64,000 nt of DNA, taken from positions 190,156-254,155 of the forward strand of contig CAVYPM010000008.1 in the NCBI GenBank assembly GCA_963770375.1. Direction: 5' to 3'. This document shows, piece after piece, positions 60,772 to 64,000 of this stretch. The notes below the pieces were generated by a model, which saw only the letters and a program-made list of their open reading frames with translations, was not told the DNA's origin and made no database searches. Numbering within the stretch: the stretch's first letter is position 1; every line of letters starts with the position of its first letter. Both the position numbers and the translations under genes were made by a program. Source of the stretch: DASVBE01 sp963770375. Lineage in GTDB: Bacteria; Actinomycetota; Actinomycetes; Streptosporangiales; Streptosporangiaceae.

Positions 60772-62020
60772 TCAGGCCGCGGTTTGTTTAGCCGGTTGTC
60801 CGGTGAGCGCGGCGGCGGCGCCGTGCTGGCGGGGTCGTAGGGGATGCCGTCGAGCCAGCAGCGCCAGATGACGCGGATCCAGGCGCGGGCGAGGACGCGG
60901 ACGGCGTGGGGGTGGTCCTTGCCGCTGGCGCGGGCGTCGTTGTAGATCTTGGCGGCCCAGGGGCTGGCGTGGCGGCTGTTGTCGGCGAAGGTGGTGATCG
61001 CGATGCGGAAGCGCTTGTTGCAGGCCCAGCGGAAGTGCACGGCGCGGTGCTTGCCGGACTCCTTGGTGACGGGGGTGCAGCCGGCGAGGGCGGCGACGGA
61101 GTCGGGGTGCTCGTAGGCTTGGCGGCAGTCGCCCCACTCGGCGAGCACCTGGGCGGCGTTGATCTGACCCGACCTTGGCAGCGACGTGAAGATCGCGCCG
61201 TCCGGGTGCTCCCCGAGGTGGGCGGCGATCGAGCGGTCGAGGTTCTTGATCGACGCGTTCAGGGCTGTGAGCACGCCGACGGCGCGAGCACGGCGTCGCG
61301 CAGCGCCTCGGTGAGGGCCTCGCCGGTGGCGCCGGCCGGGGCGTGGCGCAGCCGCGCCAGGAGCTCGGCGGCGGTGCGGCGGCCGCAGTAGCCGTGCTTG
61401 GCGCAGAAGGCGGCCATGCGCTTCTCGCCCAGGTGGCGGGCCGATGCGGGGGTCGGGTAGCGGGTGAGGAACTCCAGGCTGATCGGCGACTCGACGTCGG
61501 CGAAGATGGCCTTGGCGCCGGGCCAGTGCGCGTCCAGCAGCGCGGCGAGCTGGTTGGTGGCCGCGACCCGCATCTCGACCAGGTCGCCGCGGGTGCGCAC
61601 GACGGTGCGCAGCGCGTTCGTCTCGTCGGAGTAGGGGGCGGCGGCCTTCAGCCGGTGCGCGCGCAGCCGCAGGTACTCGGCGATCACCGCGGCGTCCCCG
61701 GCGTCGGACTTGGCGCCCGAGAGCACCTCGCCGTCGCGCCAGGCCTTGATCGCGTTCGGCTTGACCGGCACCACCGGGTGCCCGGCCTCCAGCAGCAGGT
61801 CGACCAGGCGGCCGTTCGGGCGCTCGATGGCGACCGGCATGTCACCGGGCTCGCCGTAGCGGGCCAGGCGGCGGATCAGCGCGGCGATCCCGTCCGCGGA
61901 ATGCTCGATGGTGAACTCGGCCACGATCTTGCCCGCGGCGTCCATCACGCACACGGCGTGGGTCTCGGCGGCCCAGTCGATCCCGGTGAAGAACAGCGCG
62001 TCAGGCAGCGCAAGCGACAA
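60772..62020 (-). pseudogene. IS110-family transposase, element B (different subgroup, frameshifted)
   Basis: ATG 62020 starts MSLALPDALFFTGIDWAAET with the first aspartate, MPVAIERPNGRLVD with the glutamate and GAKSDAGDAAVIAEYLR with the acid pair. One base is lost near 61272; the next frame continues VLTALNASIKNLDRSIAAHL, ARFTSLPRSG-type core (TSLPRSGQINAAQVLAEWGD) and AGCTPVTKESGKHRAVHFRW. Another shift near 60828 leads to GAAAALTGQPAKQTAA and the stop at 60772. The full protein would be ~415 residues. It is clearly unlike copies A/C. It stops five bases from the outer end of copy A, so A may have inserted against it. Confidence 0.85.
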
Positions 62021-62256
62021 CCGGACTCCTCAAGGTGGCAGCGACGGCCCGGCGGAGGCGAGGCTGGCTCCCGGGTGGTCACTAACTGGCGCTCTGCGGC
62101 GCATCCCACTGTTGCCGGTCTGCAGCCCCGGGAAAGCCGGGGGCGGCGGTGTCATGCAGGCCCTTCACGGGCAACCGCACCAGGCCGTCACCCCGGCTCC
62201 CGCCGAGTCCCTACAGCGAGCACCCTAGCGGTGCCCGCGAGAAGGATGGTGCCCTA

Positions 62257-62727
62257 GTGACCGCCCTGACCGCCACCATCGCCGCGCTCGATGACGCCAC
62301 CGCCGTCCGGGTGCTCGCCGACGTCGCCGACTACCAGGCCCCGCTGCCCGACCCGGCGCAGCTGCGCGCCATGGAAACCGGGCTGCGCCGGGCCACCGCC
62401 ACCGACCCCGCGCTCACCAGCTACACCGACCCCGCCGCCCCGGCCGGAGCCGGGGAACTGGCCCGGGCCACCCTGCAGCACCTGGCCGATCGCCCCGACC
62501 TGGCCCCGATCATCACCCGCGCCCTTCAAGACTCCGGGCATCCCACCCGCGACCCGGTCACCCTCACCGTCGCCGCCCTGGTTGTCATCGCCTTGCAGAC
62601 CGAAGTCAAACTGTCCCGCGACCCGAAAGGCCGCTGGGCCTTCACCGTCCACAAGCACCCGATGCGCGACTCCGCCCTCGGCCAGGTGATCACCAAGCTC
62701 CTCAGCTACCTCGGCAGCGGAAGCTAA
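62257..62727 (+). CDS. Hypothetical protein between IS110 elements
   Basis: 156 residues from GTG 62257, with GAGAAGGA upstream. I do not recognise it. The first part is helical (ALTATIAALDDATAVRVLAD), the middle is alanine/proline-rich with DPAQLRAMETGLRRATATDP, and the end has a hydrophobic stretch DPVTLTVAALVVIALQTEVK, possibly membrane-associated, followed by DPKGRWAFTVHKHPMRDSAL and GQVITKLLSYLG. It is oriented away from element B, 236 bases apart. It may be a passenger or a remnant of the host locus. Confidence 0.55.
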   Translation: MTALTATIAALDDATAVRVLADVADYQAPLPDPAQLRAMETGLRRATATDPALTSYTDPAAPAGAGELARATLQHLADRPDLAPIITRALQDSGHPTRDPVTLTVAALVVIALQTEVKLSRDPKGRWAFTVHKHPMRDSALGQVITKLLSYLGSGS

Positions 62728-63225
62728 CCCACGCCCGTCGGCACCAGCCCAGAACCAAGGGCGTGGGCTCAGTCCATGTCTCGTCCACTCCCGCCCAGCG
62801 CCATTCACCGGCGGCCGCCACCAGCCTCGCATCCGCGCACGTCACGGATGGTCTTGGACACAGCTGAACCCCGGTTATTGCTGAAGGTGCTGGCGGCAGG
62901 GGCGCTCAGGTTGTTGTCCGTGCTTCGCCCGCCCGGCTCACCTTGGCACTGCCATGGGCGTAATCCTCGTCAAGGCGGCCCCGGGTAAAGCCTGGTGAAG
63001 TCACCGTCAGCACGGCCATCACCCGCTATGTCTGGATCTCGGTCGCGGCGAGCGGATCTCGCCGTCGGCTTCGTACAGTGCTGCCCAGCTGGCTATCCAT
63101 CAGCGACATAGGCTCCCGTAGCGCCGTGGACTGGAAGCCACGACGCGGGTCATGCCGAATGCATGCCGAAATCGCCCATAGAGCGAGCGTTGCCACAGGT
63201 AATACGCGTTCCGGTACAAAGGTCC
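62728..63225. other. Non-coding stretch before IS110 copy C
   Basis: About 500 bases without a supported gene in any frame. The composition is less extreme than in genes. It ends at the inferred left boundary of copy C, where homology with copy A begins. Confidence 0.4.
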
Positions 63226-63240
63226 ATGCGATGAAGGGGC

Positions 63241-63311
63241 GGGGCCTCCCGCTCCCTGGCGGATGCTGGAAGTTGCGAAGCATCCGTCTCCACCAGGCGT
63301 AGGGAGGCCCC
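63241..63311 (+). promoter_or_regulatory. Leader hairpin of IS110 copy C sequestering the ribosome-binding site
   Basis: GGGGCCTCCC (63241-63250) pairs perfectly with GGGAGGCCCC (63302-63311), closing one base before ATG 63313. Inside, GGATGCT (63261-63267) pairs with AGCATCC (63279-63285). The Shine-Dalgarno GGGAGG is the 3' strand of the outer stem, so translation is expected to be held low. Confidence 0.65.
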
Positions 63312-63312
63312 A

Positions 63313-64000
63313 ATGGAGACAGCGTATGACGGCCGTCAGGTCGTGGGCATGGACCTGCACCGCCGCCGGTCGGTCCTGGTGCGGATGACCGAGGACGGCC
63401 AGCGGCTGGGCACGGCGAGGATCACGAACAGCCCGGCGGAGCTGCGGGCGCATATCGCCCGGGCCGGGAAGAACCCGCGGGTGGTCCTGGAGGCGACGTA
63501 CGGGTGGTACTGGGCGGCGGACACGCTGGCCGCGGCGGGCGCGGAGGTGCACCTCGCGCATCCGCTGGGCGTCAAAGCGTTCACTTACCGCAGGGTCAAG
63601 AACGATGAGCGGATGCCCGGGATCTGGCTGACCTGCTGCGGATGGGCCGGCTGGCGGAGGCGTGGCTCGCCCCGGCTGAGATCCGCGAGCTGAGGGAGAT
63701 CACCAGATACCGGGCGAAGCTGGTGAGCCTGCGGACCAGCTGCAAGGACCAGGTGCACGCCGTGCTCGCCAAGCTTGGCATCCCGGTGACATACTCCGAC
63801 ATCTTCGGGGTGTCCGGGTCCGCGTGGCTGGACGGACTGGGCCTGCCGCAGCCCTATGCCGGGAAGGTGCTCTCGCTGCGGCAGCCAACCGGCGAGCTGA
63901 CCACCGAGATCACCATGCTCGGCGAGGTGATCGCGAGCCTGCTGGCCGGTGTCCGTGCGGTTACCAGGCTATTTGTGGCGCTGCCGGGCATCGGCCCGGT
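63313..64000 (+). pseudogene. IS110-family transposase, copy C (frameshifted, 3' end outside window)
   Basis: METAYDGRQVVGMDLHRRRS is read without the early break seen in copy A, so DEDD residue one and SVLVRMTEDGQRLG are in frame. VVLEATYGWYWAADTL gives the glutamate. At about 63608, in AACGATGAGCGGATG, one G is missing; the following frame continues DLADLLRMGRLAEAWLAPAE and YRAKLVSLRTSCKDQ up to LPGIGPV at the window edge. The Transposase_20 domain lies beyond. Very similar to copy A in sequence, so the pair are recent copies of one element. Confidence 0.85.

Larger units (their letters stand above)
63226..64000 (+). mobile_element. IS110-family element, copy C (runs off the window)
   Basis: Homology to copy A begins at ATGCGATGAAG (63226) and continues through leader hairpin and transposase to the window end. 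Copies A and C face away from each other and enclose element B and the hypothetical gene. Confidence 0.75.

Overview
The window is very GC-rich DNA with dense, mostly GTG/ATG-started genes, Shine-Dalgarno sites of the GGAGG type, LuxR-type regulators, two-component kinases with HisKA_3 domains, a DinB/DUF664 protein, an actinobacterial DapD and a tadA/tadA-associated pair. All of this points to an actinomycete chromosome. I cannot name the genus from sequence alone. No ribosomal RNA, CRISPR array or replication origin was seen.

Layout. (1) 1-6.75 kb, plus strand: the 3' part of a glycosyltransferase, then OsmC, a flavin oxidoreductase, an NTF2-like protein, a cytochrome P450, an alpha/beta hydrolase and a class C beta-lactamase-like hydrolase. 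They are tightly packed like one metabolic operon, but four of the seven carry apparent frameshifts. (2) 6.7-9.1 kb, minus strand: a split KdpD-like system (Usp protein, DUF4118 histidine kinase) whose response regulator is cut off exactly where the first block ends. (3) 9.3-14.6 kb: an alpha/beta hydrolase and two divergent LuxR regulators. (4) 14.7-25.2 kb: an FHA membrane protein with an unknown partner, a NarL-type kinase/regulator pair, a DUF6220-like membrane protein, two tandem paralogous kinases without a nearby regulator, and an RsbW-like ATPase. (5) 25.6-29.9 kb: cupin, VapB-like protein, two tRNA-Ser genes, tadA and its associated protein, and a 51-residue small protein followed by a bPH2/zinc protein. 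(6) 30-42.5 kb: acyl-CoA ligase, AAA ATPase, tandem-GNAT gene, J-like/PASTA protein, dapD, CtaG-like protein, patatin, two zinc-ribbon proteins, a dimethylglycine-oxidase-like enzyme and a VOC protein. (7) 42.6-47.9 kb: two paralogous lipoproteins, a MoxR ATPase with a CoxE-like VWA protein, and a DinB protein. (8) 47.9-58.4 kb: peptidases (two S9, one M20), a PEP-mutase-like enzyme, hydrolases, an HTH regulator and an LLM oxidoreductase. (9) 58.5-64 kb: an integrase remnant beside a 3' fragment of tRNA-Ser(UGA), then three IS110-family elements. This end is the accessory, mobile part of the window.

A cross-cutting feature is about twenty single-base-type frameshifts in otherwise well-conserved genes. 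One pair is compensating inside one kinase. Either this sequence has uncorrected indel errors or several genes are decaying; the reading frames are described so that both can be tested. The most interesting candidates are the tRNA-Ser attachment scar with integrase remnant, the IS110 copies whose transposase ribosome-binding site is buried in a conserved hairpin, the truncated and split Kdp signalling genes, the HPD-less J-like/PASTA fusion, and the 51-residue membrane protein with repeated upstream TGACAGTC motifs.
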